DNA of 64,000 bases from Sciurus carolinensis (GCF_902686445.1 NC_062225.1:90756581-90820580); one strand, 5' to 3'. Shown: positions 45,626 through 58,337, numbered from the stretch's first letter. Notes: generated by a model not told the origin, from the letters alone. Translations and numbers: made by a program.

Positions 45626-47929
45626 GTAACTCCAAAATTCAACTAGAGGGATAAAGAAGCATGTCTCGTAATTCTGTTTTTGACAGCACTGAGTGTTGGG
45701 AGAGGTAGTGATGTATAGATTGATTTCAACAAAACCATTTTAAAACCCTTCAATTAGAGGCTGAGGTTTGAAACTGGGCAGAGCACAGGTGTGAGTGGAG
45801 GGGTCACGAGCCTGTGGAGCATGAGTGCTGAGCTCTAGTGTGGCAGCTGCCCCTGAGCCCCCGAGGGAGAGGCCATCAGGCGGAGTCCTACTCCATCCTC
45901 AGTTCTCCCACGAGGGTGGACCAGAACTCGGGAAGGGCAAGGCACATGGGAAGATGCAGTGCCATGGCAAGTGAGGCCATGAGGGAGGGCTGTCACAGGA
46001 GAGGGACAACCGGGACCCAGTGCAGCAGCCACAGGCTCAGGGTCTCTGCAAGGCAGCACAGGTCACAGGACATGCCCATGGATGCTTCTCAAGACAGCAC
46101 TGGGTTCAAAGCCACCAGCAAGATGTGCTGAGTTTGGAGCTTTGGCAGAGCTTAACCCCAGCCACTGAGGGAGACTGGATCCTGGATCCCAAGGACACGG
46201 TGCCTTCACAGCTGGGGTCGGGAGGCAGTGAGGTCCGTGGAGAAGTGAGTTCAGGTCACATTCCCAGGGCCCAGGAAGTTGAAGGATCCTTCAGAGCAGC
46301 TTAGACACCAAAAATACTTGAATTGATAAATGAACTGAGAGAAGGAAGGGAACATACAGGGGGAAAAAATGACGAACGATGAAGTGGCAGGGCCTAGGAC
46401 GGCTTCCGTGTAATACGGGGTGACAGAGAGGCACAGAGAGCCTCAGCTCAGCTGGAAGACATCTGAACCAGAACCTGACACCTGGAGGTGCTGGCAGCAT
46501 AGGGGGAAGCTAGACAGGAGGGCGGGCTCGGGAAGAGCCGCTCTGAGATGTCCAGTTGGTGACTTCAGGCAGGCACTGTCCCTTCTGGTAGTTCGGGCGA
46601 GGTCTCAGCGAGCTGTCCAAGGCAAATGCAGACCTTGGGGAGAACATCAGGCCAGGCAGAGCACACGCGAGAAGACTGATGTTCTCGAGCTTCTGATCAT
46701 AAGAGAGAATCCGAGCCTTGTAGCCTTACTCAGAAAATTGCTCATTTATAAAGTGTAAACAGACTTATGGGGCAAAAAAAAAAAAAAAAAAAAAAAAAGA
46801 CCTTTGAGTTAGAATCTAGTAAGATCACAATAAATAAGAAGACTTCAGTTTGGAAGAACTTCCCTCTGGCAGGTGACCACTGCCTCCCTGGGAACTGGGC
46901 TTAAGTCTGCCTGGCTGCATCTGGTTGGCTGGGTCTCAGGACGGGTGGGGCAGGAGGCCTGTGCACTGGCCTCGGAGGGAGTCACATCTAGGAGTGGGGC
47001 TCCGGGTGGCTCGCCCTGCCTGGCAGGGCAGGACTGAAGCACAGTGGCATCAGAACTGCCTCCCAGTTTGAACTGCAGTAGCCAGAATTTCCCTTCTCCA
47101 TTTCTCTCAAGATCTGTGCATGGTCCATAAAGAAATTGACATCTGCCTACCTGAAAATCTCCAAGTAAATACAATCACTCGTTAATGCGATGTTTCCAAA
47201 CGCCCATGAACTTCTCCTTGCTTTTTTGTTCTCAGCGTAGTCCATTAAGATTTCCACTCCTGGGGCATGGTCTCTGCTTCTGGGCGGTGGTGTTGCTCTT
47301 TAAATATCCAAGGGTCAGCACAAACGCCAGTGGTCAGCCGCCAGGAGAGACTTGGGTTTTGTCATATTTGAAGTAGATTTGCATACTCAATGAAAATTAA
47401 TCTTTTCAAAAAATAGCTAAATGTCCAAGCTCTGTTCAAGTAAACATCAGAAATGTTAACCTTGTCTGATAAAGGGCAGCCACATGCTGTTTCTTAGAGA
47501 ATTTTCTATTGAGTTGAAAATTGCATTGGGAAAGAAAATTCTTAGAAGAAGACTCCAGAATCACATTTGGTTTCCCAGATGCACGTTGCTGCCCTTCAGA
47601 GATGTGGGGCTATACCCTTCTTGTTTCTCTAGAAATAAAATTTCATTCTCCCCCAACATCCTTCAAGAGTCACTTCAGAAAAAAACACCACAGACTAAAC
47701 TTTCTGGAAAGCTTGAGGTAAAGTTTCAGCTCACTGGGATGTAAGATCTGTCCCCATCATTTAACTCTGCTTTGAAAGCAGTCAGACAATACTTGGATAA
47801 CGGAGGCAGGATTTGACCTTGGCTGGTATTTACTGACACCTGGAAAACCATTTTCCAGATAAGGATTTCCAGTGTTTTTTTTTTTCCCTACATCCCTTTC
47901 AAAGAAGTATTTTTGAGTAGCAACAAAAT
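45626..47929. other. Unique non-coding sequence with a poly(A) run
   Basis: An A-run of about 23-25 bp lies near 46,775-46,798 without a recognisable SINE body before it. A possible L3/CR1 fossil lies near 46,535-46,610. Frames are at most 112 codons and have no domain. Confidence 0.45.
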
Positions 47930-48600
47930 TATATGCATCTTCGTTGATTTTTAGTAACACGTTATTAATACCCACATATATATAGAAAAATACACTAAAT
48001 GGAATTTAAGAAATGAGGTAAAAATAAATAATAATCTAAAATGATCTTGGTAGCAAATATTTTGCTGTGAGAAATGTAATGAAAGTTGGTTTGTAAGATG
48101 TGAACCCTTGGTTCAATGTTTTGTTGTGACAATACTTTCAATGTATGCACCTAAGATCAGTTTATTTTGCTGCTTTGCAGTGGCTGAAAAAGACATCTCA
48201 CAGTAATATGGAGCAAGAATTCACTTTGTGTTATTAAATTAAGATAATTAGTGTTAAATTCCATATGCCAATTAAGTTAAAAAAATTGCTTTAAAATTTT
48301 GTCCTAAGATATTTTCATCTCTTATGTCAATCAGTTGCTCTCCAAACTAATTGGAAGGTATTATATTTTAATATTATTAGCAGATGGATTAGAATCCTTC
48401 AGAGATTTTATATTTCATTTTTTATTAAAAAAATTATGTTTTCAAGATTTGTAAGAATTAATTGTTTGTTGTTTGAATAGGTGAATTATATCAGTTTGGG
48501 CAATAAAATCACAGTGATAAAAAATATTTCTGAACACTTGTTTTTATAATATTCTTAACAAATAGCAATGATTTTTTCACAAAGCAAATATTTCTTCGGC
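47930..48600. promoter_or_regulatory. Candidate conserved non-coding element, rich in TAAT cores
   Basis: About 670 bp, very AT-rich, free of recognised repeats and of poly(A) tracts, with no useful open frame. A dense set of ATTA/TAAT cores lies at about 48,230-48,290: AAATTAAG, ATAATTAG, CAATTAAG. It also contains ATATGCCAATTAAG and TGACAATACTTTCAATG words. Composition and motif clustering resemble developmental enhancers in gene deserts. Conservation is not tested. Confidence 0.35.
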
Positions 48601-50694
48601 ACTCCTCATTAACGGGTGGAGGAACAGCCATGTCGGCTTTGGCACAGCACATGGTGGCAGCTGGTGGCCTTTGTCACGCGGCTCCTGAAGAGCTCTCCAC
48701 AGGGGTGAAGTCTCCTTTCTACCATTTTCTTTCTGGTCATTGTGCTAGTGCTGTTGCTATCATTTTAAATCTATTATTTCTCTGAGTAATCTCCTAGAAC
48801 TATTGTTCTATTTGTGGGAATATTCAGACAAAATTGAACCATACCATCTGCAAATCCATAAACAAGTATGTAAACGTCAACACGCCTAAACACGCTAGGG
48901 TTGCACTAGAGTGGGAGTCTGTATAAATGCCTGCCTGGGATGGTTCTCCCACCTTCCAGATGCTGCCCAGGTGGCCAGTGGTGGGTAGTCATCTGATAGC
49001 TGGAAGGGTGAGGGTGCCCAGCCAGCTCATTCCCAACTCGGAGGCGTAAAGCTCTGACAGCTTAAAGACAGGTGCATGTACCCAGTCTCTTCAGTGTTTT
49101 CCTCCAGAACCTCAATGTGACAGCCAGGGACCCTCCCTGGGGAGCCTTTCACTTAGGATGGTACCGCCCTTCTCTGCAGCCAGGACCTAGTTTTCTCCAA
49201 AGTTTAAAGTTTGCGGTTCAGAAATGGAATGAAAACTATACTAGCTGGTCAGGATTTTCAGCCAGATCACTGACCCAAGAATGGAAATGCCTTCTACACT
49301 CACCTCCTGTGAATCTGCATCCCTGGGACCACATTGGTCTTCCTTGTTCAATTTTCATAGTGTTCTTTGGTTTACCCCATTTCCTTCTAAGCAATGCAAT
49401 CTTTCCATGCATCATTAAGGCGTGGTTACTCTTACGAATTTCAACAAAGCATTGATTGATGTGCATGGTAATAAAGGTTTCATGATAAGCTGCTGCCCAC
49501 TTCTATGGTCTGTTTCCTTTTCAGTTTCTCAGAAGCTCTGTTCTTAGCAACACCAATGCACGCCAGGCCCCACCACACAGTGCTTACGTGACAGAATGAC
49601 ACAATTGCCACGCTCTGTATGGACAACCACTGGGCCTCTAGTCCACCCAGGCTCGTGCATTGCTGCACTCATCTCAAATACCATGGCCTCCCTGAAGGCA
49701 CTTTCTCTTCTCCACCTCTCATCAGTGTGATTTTAATAACCAGGTGATTCTCAATAAAACTTAAACCATATATAAACTGTTTTGGTCTATCACCTTTCAC
49801 TGGACAGTGAATTTTCAAGTCCATAATGGACTTCATAGGAAGGAGAGAAGGTGAAATCATTCCATAGAGGCCCTTGCAGCAAACTGTTCCTGCTCAGATT
49901 TCATGATAAAAGAGGGTCTGTTGTTTCAATTACATTGACGTCAGACTTCCTGCTAGTTTTGAAGCACTAGTTTCCACACCAGTTCCCTCTCTGAGGAAAT
50001 GCCCTCAGGAGTTCTGCTATTTCTGATGCCCAGGTCTCGACTCGGGCACTCTCTGCAGCCCAGCTGTACGTGTCCTCCTGTGGGCTCCCTTGGCCATGGG
50101 TTGCCATTTTTGTTTATGAGGTCTCCTTCAAGTCCACAAGTTGGAATCACACTAACTCTGCTCCCCCACGGCCCTTTAGCTCCTCGGCCGTCCACCAACT
50201 GCTCCCAAGTGCCTCCTCGGGGCAGAGAGGGCTTCCCAGCTTCCTGTCCGAATCTGCCATGCTCTTAGCAGTAAGGCAGTCTAGGCTAACGGAAACATGA
50301 GAAGCTTCGTCGAGGGTAATTAGGGTCAGACTTCCCCTACACTCTTACACGTTCCTCTAAGTATTTGCCAGAAAAAAAGAAATTACTTTTGTGAAAAGAG
50401 AAGCCACTGCGTACAGGTTCCATCATAAGGGGAATGAGGCCATCAGCGATGCGGGAATCCAAGTGGGAAAAGCCTTGTGTGAGCACCATCTCCTGAACAC
50501 AAGCCTGGACGCTTCCTGAAACTCCTCCACGGCGAGGAAGTGCTTCGTCTTCCCACACTTCTCAGGGGAAGGTGCAGATGGCCTTCTGCAGGACAGTGCA
50601 GGGCGGGCAGAAAGCAAAGGAAGAAAACAGGTACTACCAAAAGAGCCTCTTAACGTCTGGCAGGAACAGGTAGAGACCGTTGTTTGGAAGTGGT
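48601..50694. other. Unique non-coding sequence
   Basis: No gene or repeat recognised. A 127-codon plus frame (49,072-49,455) has no known domain. A pyrimidine-rich acceptor-like site lies near 49,104 but no partner is convincing. Confidence 0.45.
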
Positions 50695-51855
50695 ATGGTG
50701 TGTGTGTGTGGATGCACGTGTATGCCTGTATACACATCTAGGTATACTCTTATGTGTGTATTCATGCATGCATCTATGTAGGTATGTGTGTGTATATACA
50801 TGCGAATGCATTATGTAAGTGAATGCTTGTCTATACCTATATGTGCCATGTTTATGAGTGGGTACAGTGTATCTATGTATGTGTTTATGAATGTGTACAT
50901 ATGGCATGTATAAGTGTGCATAAACAAGCACATATGGTGTGTGTATGTGCGTATTGTGTGTTTGATGTCTGTATGATGCACATACGTGTGTGCATGCAAA
51001 TATATGTGTATATGTGTATTTCGTGCCTGCATGTGTATGTATGATTTGTGTGTTTATGCAATCACAGATATCTATGTATGTGGTACTTTCACATTTGCTT
51101 GTATGATTTTCATATTCATGTATATGCATGATGTAAGTATGTATGTACATGAGTATTATGACGTATGTATGTGTGTGCAGGCATATATATGTATGGTGGG
51201 CTTATTGGGATATGTGTATATGCATATGTGCTTCATGTGTTCATATGGAAGTATGATTTGTGCATGTTTTGTGTGTACTTATACTTATAAATTTATGAAT
51301 GGATATACATGGACACCCATATACGCATGTATGTGTGCTATGTGTGTACACATGCATGATATACTTGTGTGCATGGTGCTGCTTGTGTGTCATGATCATG
51401 CGTGCATGTATGTGTACCATGTCTATATACACATATATATTTCCGTGCATGCCTATGCATGTGAGATGTGTGTATATGTATACTTGTGCACATCCACGTG
51501 TATTCATGATGTGCGCATGTATTATATATGTACCTGTGGGTGATGTTTATATGTGCATGCATGTGCTTGTATGATGTGTGTACATGTACATGTGTGATGT
51601 GCGTATGTGTGCATTATGGGTTTATGTGTGTGCATATGTGCCTCTGTGGATATATTATGTGAGCATGTGTGCTGTGTGCATTCTGTACATATGTGCCTAC
51701 ATGGTGTGTATTTGTTCACAGGCAAGTGCACACATGTTGTGTGCAAATGTGCATGTTTATGCATAGCATGCAGGCACATGTGTACTATATGTGTGTGTTA
51801 ACACATTTGTGTGTTTTCCATGCATGCGTGTGAGGGAGTGCACAGGTGTACTTTG
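50695..51855. repeat. Degenerate (TG)/(ATG)-rich repeat, about 1.15 kb
   Basis: Words TGTGTATG, GCATGTGT, ATGTATGTG and TACATATG recur without a fixed period over more than 1 kb. It looks like a TG microsatellite expanded and decayed by point mutation and slippage. Frames of up to 185 codons (C/M/Y/V-rich on plus, H/T-rich on minus) are by-products. Confidence 0.93.
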
Positions 51856-51895
51856 CATAAGGCCAAATCAATGTGCTTATTTCTTCTATTTACAG

Positions 51896-51969
51896 GACAA
51901 ATTGGAAGAAGGAAGAAGCCTAACAATATACCTCCTGTCTACTCTGCCCCTACAGGGCCTCAAAAGCAG
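51896..51969 (+). other. Possible exon (74 nt), very tentative
   Basis: A pyrimidine-rich tract, TTATTTCTTCTATTTACAG, ends at 51,895. The segment then reads to AAAAGCAG followed by GT at 51,970-51,971. One frame gives PNNIPPVYSAPTGPQ, with a PPxY motif (the ligand type bound by WW domains). Another frame gives DKLEEGRSLTIYLLSTL. I recognise neither as a known protein. The donor (CAG|GTCTCG) is weak and 74 nt is not a multiple of 3. It could equally be chance. Confidence 0.15.
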
Positions 51970-52554
51970 GTCTCGTCATCGTGTGGACATTGAAGAAGTA
52001 GGCAAGGTTAGACAAGTCGCTTGGTCTTTGCTCTTCTAGTGTGTTTCCACAGCATCACTATTAGTCACTAAGGATGAGAGAAACTCTGAGATGCTCAGAC
52101 ACCAGGTTTGACTTTTGTGCAGTCTGTGTCTAGCCTCTCAGACCACCCAGCAGGCATTGTACCCATGGTGCTCCTGGTAAAGAAGTTGCACCACAAAGAG
52201 GGAACGTCCAGTCCACGTTCAATCTGCCGGTGTGGGGAGAAGCAAAATTTAGGCAAGTTAGGTCAAACGCATGTTAACCAACAGCACTTCTCCCCTGGCA
52301 GAGGCAAGGGTGTTGAAGCAGGAGAATAAGATCACCTCAGTAAACGTGTGAAGCGTAGGGACAGAAATGTAGCTTGGAAAGTATCTTTAAAACTATAAAT
52401 ATGTATTGTAAATATAATAATATAATTTGAGAAACTAAACAAAAACAACTTTTCAATGCAACTGAAAGAAAGTCAATTTGGATGAATTATTATCAGCTAA
52501 TAAGGTAAAAATTTACAAATTATGTGAAATATTTTTCTTACCAGGTTATTTTAT
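51970..52554. other. Unique non-coding sequence
   Basis: AT-rich from 52.37 to 52.55 kb. No repeat or gene recognised. Confidence 0.4.
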
Positions 52555-52983
52555 TGTTATGGTTTAGATATAAGGTATATCCCAGAGGCTCATGTGTGAG
52601 ACAATGCGAAGTTTAGAAGTGCAGTGGTTGAGTTATGGGAGCCTTAACCTACTCAATGCATTAATCCACTTGGATGGATTACCTACCTGGTAACGGCGGG
52701 TAGGTAGAGTGTGGCTGATGGAGGTGGGTCTCGGGTGGCATGGGTATCTCTTTTGTCCCTGGTGAGCTGAGCGTGGTCTCTCTCTGCTTCCTGGTTGTCC
52801 TGTCCCCAGCAGCTTTCCTTTGCCACAACGTCACCATGACGTTCTGCCTCCCCTCAGGCACAGTGGAGGTGGCTCTCTATGAACTGAGACCTCCAGAGCC
52901 ATCAGCATCAAATAAACTTTTCCTTCCCTGAAATTGTTCTTGTCAGGTCTTTTGGTCACAGTGGTAAAAAATTGACTAAAGCA
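52555..52983 (+). mobile_element. MaLR-type solo LTR
   Basis: Starts TGTTATGGTTTAGATATAAG and ends TTGACTAAAGCA (TG...CA). Poly(A) signal AATAAA at 52,913-52,918. The inner block order (AGGCTCATGTGTGAGACAAT, 'GATGGAGGTGGGTCTCGGG', CTCTCTCTGCTTCCTGG) matches the LTR at 19.8 kb and the start at 63.97 kb. Non-coding. Confidence 0.85.
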
Positions 52984-54889
52984 TTTCCACATACATGCAC
53001 GTGTATAAAGCATTTCCATATCATCTACATGCATGTGTGTGCTCAATAGTTAACTCTTTAGAAACCCAAGGGGGCTCATGCCGATGTTTAGGTCCCTGGT
53101 GCCTTCCTCTCTGCGTTACAACCCCAAACAGAATACAGAACTAGCCCACTCCACAAAATATTAAGAAATCTTTTATGGACCAGACAATTTATTTCAATAG
53201 AAATAATGTTGGATTTGCTTGAAGACATGGTCGTGAATTTTTATATTAAAGGCCATGGACTTAAAAAAAATCTTATATCTTTTTACATCATTTTTCATCT
53301 GTTCATAAAGAAGATATTAATAATAAATAAATCGTAATTGCATCAGTAAATACTGATGGTGAACAGAAGGTTCAGGAACCCAACTTGAGCTCTGGGACAA
53401 CACAGGAGATGCTCTTCCCACAAAACTCCACCTGAGAGAAGAACAGGGTCCCTGCCAGGCTCCGTGACAAGCGGGATACAACCCCACTGCCTCTGGACCC
53501 TTTCTGCTTCTCCCATCCCTCTCCTCTTTGCAGGTCAGCCTCCTTCTCTCCACACAGCTTCATCATGAGGTCGGGCAGATGAGATTCAGGGGGTGCCAAA
53601 CCTTCTCTCAAAACTCTGACGCCAGTGAAGACTCTTTCTTCCACTTTGATTTCTTTAATTCAGACTGATCCCGGGAGGGATGGAGGGGATAGGAGGGAAG
53701 GAGGCCATTCAGGGGACAGTGTTCACAGACATTTCATTGACCAGGTGATGCCCGGGAAGGACAGACCAGCAGCAGACCTGAAGCTTGTTTTCGCCCAGTC
53801 AGACTCAGGCTCTGTGTCTTCCTGAGAATGAGTTTCCATCACTTAGCCACACTTCGTGTGCAACCAGGGTCCCTAAATGGAACTGTTAGATCATTTAGTG
53901 ATCACGGGGAGAACTGCATTCTTTCTAGCCCTGGAGACGCTTCTTCTTGAGTTGAATGTATTGAGACACGCTACTTGGAGCAGAAGCAAACCAGTGCCAG
54001 CCTGGAGATCCAGCCCAGATGTCAGGGCAGCTGAGGATGATGAAGTCCCATCATGGCCATTAGGAGGGCAAATCGCGAACAGGGCTTTTCCTGATGGCAC
54101 AGGAAGGTGACCACATCTTAAGTTTCTATTGATGGAAGATTCACTGAGTGCTGGTGAGTTAAGGGCCAACAAAGGGCTGGAGGAACAGAAGGACTTTGAG
54201 TCCAGTCTCTGCCGTTCGAGCTCCCCAGGACTCCTCCCCTGTGTGTCCTCCTGCTCTACAGAACAGATGAGCGGATGTAAAAGAGGGCGAACAGGGAAGA
54301 TGTCGGCCGAAGGCCAACGCAGGACTGAATGTACCTGTGTCCAGTGGACATGGGCGTGGGTGGAGCGGAAGCACCGTGATGCTGGAGAATGAGAAGTCCT
54401 CACAGACCTCACCTGAGGGACACCCGCAAGCAGACTCACACCCAGTGAGCGCCACCTGAAGACCACGTGTCAGGGTAAAGAGCAGGATGGAGCCATGGAA
54501 CCCACAGGAAAGGGGGTGATGGGAGGAGAATCGGGACAGGATTTGAAAGCACAGGTGGATCTAAAATGAATTAGACCAAGATCATAAGTGTATGTTTTTA
54601 AAGAAAGTTACCATCTAGAAAAGCTATAAGACCCCGCTTCAGCTAGGGGCTGGGGTAGCTGTCCTGAGGCCAGGGAAGGTGCTCTGGGGGACCCCCTGAA
54701 AGAGCCAGAGACATCCAGAAAGCAGTCAGACTACATCTCTGCCATCCCAACGGGGCCACACTGGATGGGCCAGCGCTCAGAAGACTACCAGACTTGTAGC
54801 CGAGCCTTGACAAGACCAGGACAAAGCCCAGCTGAGCCCAGCCTAAATCTCTGGCCTGAGGAATGCTGAGCTACGTAAATGCTTAAGTG
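52984..54889. other. Unique non-coding sequence
   Basis: A local duplication of GCATTTCCA-type words lies at 52,981-53,045. A-rich and AT-rich patches lie near 53.2-53.35 kb. Frames reach 191 codons (minus, 53,891-54,466), overlapped by an opposite-strand frame and without a recognised domain. Confidence 0.45.
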
Positions 54890-55265
54890 TTTCAGTCCAT
54901 TTTATTTTGCTATCACAAAATACCTGAAGGCAAGAGATTTATTTAGCTCAAAGTTCTAGAGTGTAGCACTAGCCCCTGATCACTGGGAGAGTGGGACCAC
55001 AGCAAGAGTACTTGTAAGAGGGAGCGATCACATGGAGATACAGTAGGTTGGACAGATTTAGCTCTCCGACTTGTTCTTTTTATAACAACTTGCCCTCTGG
55101 AGAGCTAACTATATTAATCCCTCCTGAGGGCAGCACGGCCACTGATCTAATCGTCTTTCCCTAGGCCCTGTCCTTTACGATTCCACCACCTCAGCTTGGC
55201 CACACTGGGGGGCAAGTTTCCAACACTCTAGCCTTGGAGGGACACCACATCCAACAACAGCATTG
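54890..55265 (-). mobile_element. MaLR-type solo LTR, reverse orientation
   Basis: 'TTTGCTATCACAAAATACCT' start, 'GAGATTTATTTAGCTC', 'TCACATGGAGATACAG' and the final 'TTGGAGGGACACCACATCCA' parallel the reversed MaLR order seen elsewhere in the window. More diverged than the 21.3-kb copy. Confidence 0.65.
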
Positions 55266-57367
55266 TATTAAGCCAGTAGGATTTTTTTGTTTTGTTATAA
55301 GGAATTATTGTGGCAAAAGTAACTGACCCAAGAACATCTTTTGTCCCTCAGGTGGTACCTGCTGCTGTGCTTGGCACTTGCACCAGTACCGCATAGAAAT
55401 AGATATTATTTTTGTCTACAAGAGAGGAGTGTCTTAGAAGGTAAGCACTTTTTCTGGACCACTTTGCTGGGACTAAAATAGAAACCCAAGCAGGTCTGAG
55501 TACAAATCCATAGTCTCTTCTTTCGCATTTAATTTCTACACATGTCTGTTTGTGGAAATGAGAAGGTGGTCATCTGAGGGCAGGGAGAAGTGCATTCTAC
55601 CAAGTGACCCGTAGGTTTGTGCACACCCAGCCTGTGAGTGAACGCCGCCCGGCCCGTGAGGTCAACGCGGCGCCAGCACAGAGCGAGCACTGGAGGCCTG
55701 ACTGCGATCCGTGAGTTTAGACTCCGGGTGATCATCCACAGCAGCATGCTCCTTAAATTAAAGAATTCCCATAGCTCACATGTGACTTCTCAGAATCTGG
55801 TCACCTCGGCATTGAAATTCAGGTTCTGCCACTGAAGACCCTGAACAGCGACTCATCCTGGCGTTGGGTCAGCTCAGAGTGAACTCTGCATTAGAACCAT
55901 GAGCAAGCCCAGAGCTCTGCTGTGGTGCCACGCTTGCCATGACAGCTGGGTGACAGTTGGGTGACCTCCCATTCGCTGCAGTGGAGACACGCCAGGCCGT
56001 CGGGCTACGCACATGTGTGCCGGCAGTCCTGGGGCTACCAACTCCACTCTAGGCCGAGGTGGCACGTGTCCAAACGGTGCCTCCTGTCCCTCCGTGAGAG
56101 CTCATGAGAGGCGCGGCTTCGCTTCGCCTGAGTTTTGTCTGTGGAGTCTGAGCCTGTCCGTCTGCCTCAGGCCTCCCCTCGCCTTCTCAGTTCCTGATCC
56201 ACCGGTCCAAGACCAGGCTGGGCGCTGTCTGTGTCCCACGTTTCTCTGCAGCCTTGGCCCGTCCATCCTTCTGAGCACCACCTTACAGGTGTAATATTAG
56301 ATACCTTTCTGGAAGGATATTTTCAAAGTTTCTATAATCAATAATAAATCAAAGACATATAAATGTTGCATGCAAGTGTATCATGCGAGACTCTCTCCCT
56401 TAATATTTTGAAATTTTGGAGAGGGAAGGGACCTTCCAGATGAGCTTGTTCAACACTTTCAATAATGAGGGAATTTGGAACCAGTAAAGGAAAGTAAAGA
56501 TGGTCCTCAAGCCAGATGAAACGGATCCATGAGCACAGGTCAGCTTCTCCCTCCCGGGAGCGCTCTTCTTCCCGCCCATCCTCCTGCGCAACTCCATAGA
56601 GCACTTCCTGGGGGGACGTATGTGAACTTTCACCTCTCTCTCCTAAGCAGCGCTGCTAGAAAGACCTAATTACAGAATGTGCTAGCGTATCAGCACGGGC
56701 TTACGCCCCTGACATGAGCGCCACCCTGGCTGGATGACGCAGCTCACCTGGGCCAGACGGCACTGTGTCAAGAGACCTGCAGAACTGGAATGCTCAGGTA
56801 TATCTTAGCGTCATCCAGGGTGACACATAAAAGGTGACTGTTCAGCGTTTTGTTGATTCAATAAATGAGGATTTTCTTCTTTGGTGACATAAAGGATTAC
56901 ATTGCCAAAGAAAGAGTGCCAGATAAAATATTTATATTTACTTCTTATGCAAGGCCATGCTAACTGGAAAGTAAAAGAATGTGGAGGGATGTGAAAGAAC
57001 CTTAATGCTTCAGCAATTCCTGGTTGTGACTTTTCACCCAGAGCTCTCTGTCCGTCCCTGGCGACATGCTGCTGTGGTTTCTGATGAACATAACAGATGG
57101 GGTAGCATGAGTGAGACACACAGGAACATGTCACCTGACAGAGCAAACACAGACCTTTCCAGAGAAGCACACTTAGCACAGTTCAGATGGACTCAAAATC
57201 AAGAATCTCTAAACACATGTAGAAAGGAAATCATCAGAAAGGACAGGTGACACAATTAGATTAAATACAAAAGTTATTATGAATTATCATATGTAAATAA
57301 GTGCATGTAATTTGTAAAGAAAACAAAACAATGTACTGAGAGATTGATACAAAAATAAGAAACCATC
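55266..57367. other. Unique non-coding sequence
   Basis: GC-rich with scattered CpGs at 55.6-56.3 kb, AT-richer afterwards. An old repeat piece may lie at 56,410-56,500. Frames are at most 122 codons and have no domain. Confidence 0.45.
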
Positions 57368-57592
57368 GAGAATCACACAGAAGTGCCGGGTGCAGTGGCT
57401 TGGGAGACTGAGGCAGAAGGATCACAACTTCTAGCCAGCTCAGCAAAATCAAGGCACTTAGCAACCCAGTGGGACCCTGCCTCTAAATAAAATACATAAA
57501 AGGGCTGGAGATGTGACTCAGTGGTCGAGTGCCCCTGAGTTCAATCCCTGGTACAAAAACAAAAACAAAAAAAAATGCAAAAAAGAGAATCA
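57368..57592 (+). mobile_element. B1-dID dimeric SINE with likely target-site duplication
   Basis: Left half GCCGGGTGCAGTGGCTTGGG and 'ACTGAGGCAGAAGGATCAC' (B1/7SL-like), linker TAAATAAAATACATAAAAG, right half 'GGGCTGGAGATGTGACTCAG' and GAGTTCAATCCCTGGTAC (ID A- and B-box), then an A-rich tail. GAGAATCA occurs just before (57,368-57,375) and just after (57,585-57,592), a plausible short target-site duplication. Confidence 0.9.
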
Positions 57593-58307
57593 AATGGAAT
57601 CTGAAAATATAACATGTAATAATTAGCATTTCCATTACATATGCAATGGAAAATTTAAGAATAAGATTAGACCCAGCTAAAAAGAGAATTAGTAAACAGG
57701 AAAACAGATGTCAAGAAATTGTAGTTCCAAATCTGAAAGTACTGAATGAAGAATAAAAGCAAAAAATTTTAAAAAAATCAAGTGACTTGAGATTAAAATG
57801 GGAAAACCCAAATTAGACCTCGACAGAATTCCATAAGGAGACAATAGCTGTCATAAGATAAAAAAAAAAAAAAAAAACTCACAAAAAGAAAATGATGTAT
57901 TAGCTTGAGAATAGGTGAATGACAATGATTTCAGAGTCAAGAAACCTAACCTAGACCAAGAGTTAATTTTAAAGAGATGAACATCAACACAAATTTCAAT
58001 AGTATGGCAGGACATCTGGAACAATTGGAAATTATGAACAAACTCATTGAAATACAGATTATTTTCAAAGGGGTAGCATTAATTTATATTTCAGTTATAT
58101 TAAACATTGATATCTCAGTAAAAAACAATCATGACTTGGAAACATCCAGAGTCAGTGAGAACTAGGTTATCATTTTCTTATAAAGTTAAATATAATGCCT
58201 AATATATAACCCAGTCGCTCCTAGAAAGAAGTCTCCATAAAGACTACACAGGCGTACAGCAGCTTTGTATGCAAAGGACACACAATGAAATAAGCCAAAT
58301 GCCTATG
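57593..58307. other. A-rich unique sequence
   Basis: A-rich non-coding DNA with an A-run near 57,861-57,878. No repeat family is recognised with confidence. A 62-codon frame (57,977-58,165) is unrecognised. Confidence 0.4.
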
Positions 58308-58337
58308 ATGTGTGTGTGTGTGTGTGTGTGTGTGTGT
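58308..58337. repeat. (TG)n microsatellite
   Basis: About 14 uninterrupted TG units directly beside the next LTR. Confidence 0.95.

Noticed and set aside
49072..49455. 127-codon plus frame after a pyrimidine-rich AG
   Set aside because: Not recognised, no convincing donor, and within the chance length range for this window.
50650..51800. Several Cys/Tyr/Met-rich plus frames and His/Thr-rich minus frames up to 185 codons
   Set aside because: All lie in the 1.15-kb TG/ATG repeat and follow its word pattern. No domain is present.
53891..54466. 191-codon minus frame
   Set aside because: Overlapped by open frames on the opposite strand, with no domain, in GC-mixed DNA where such frames occur by chance.
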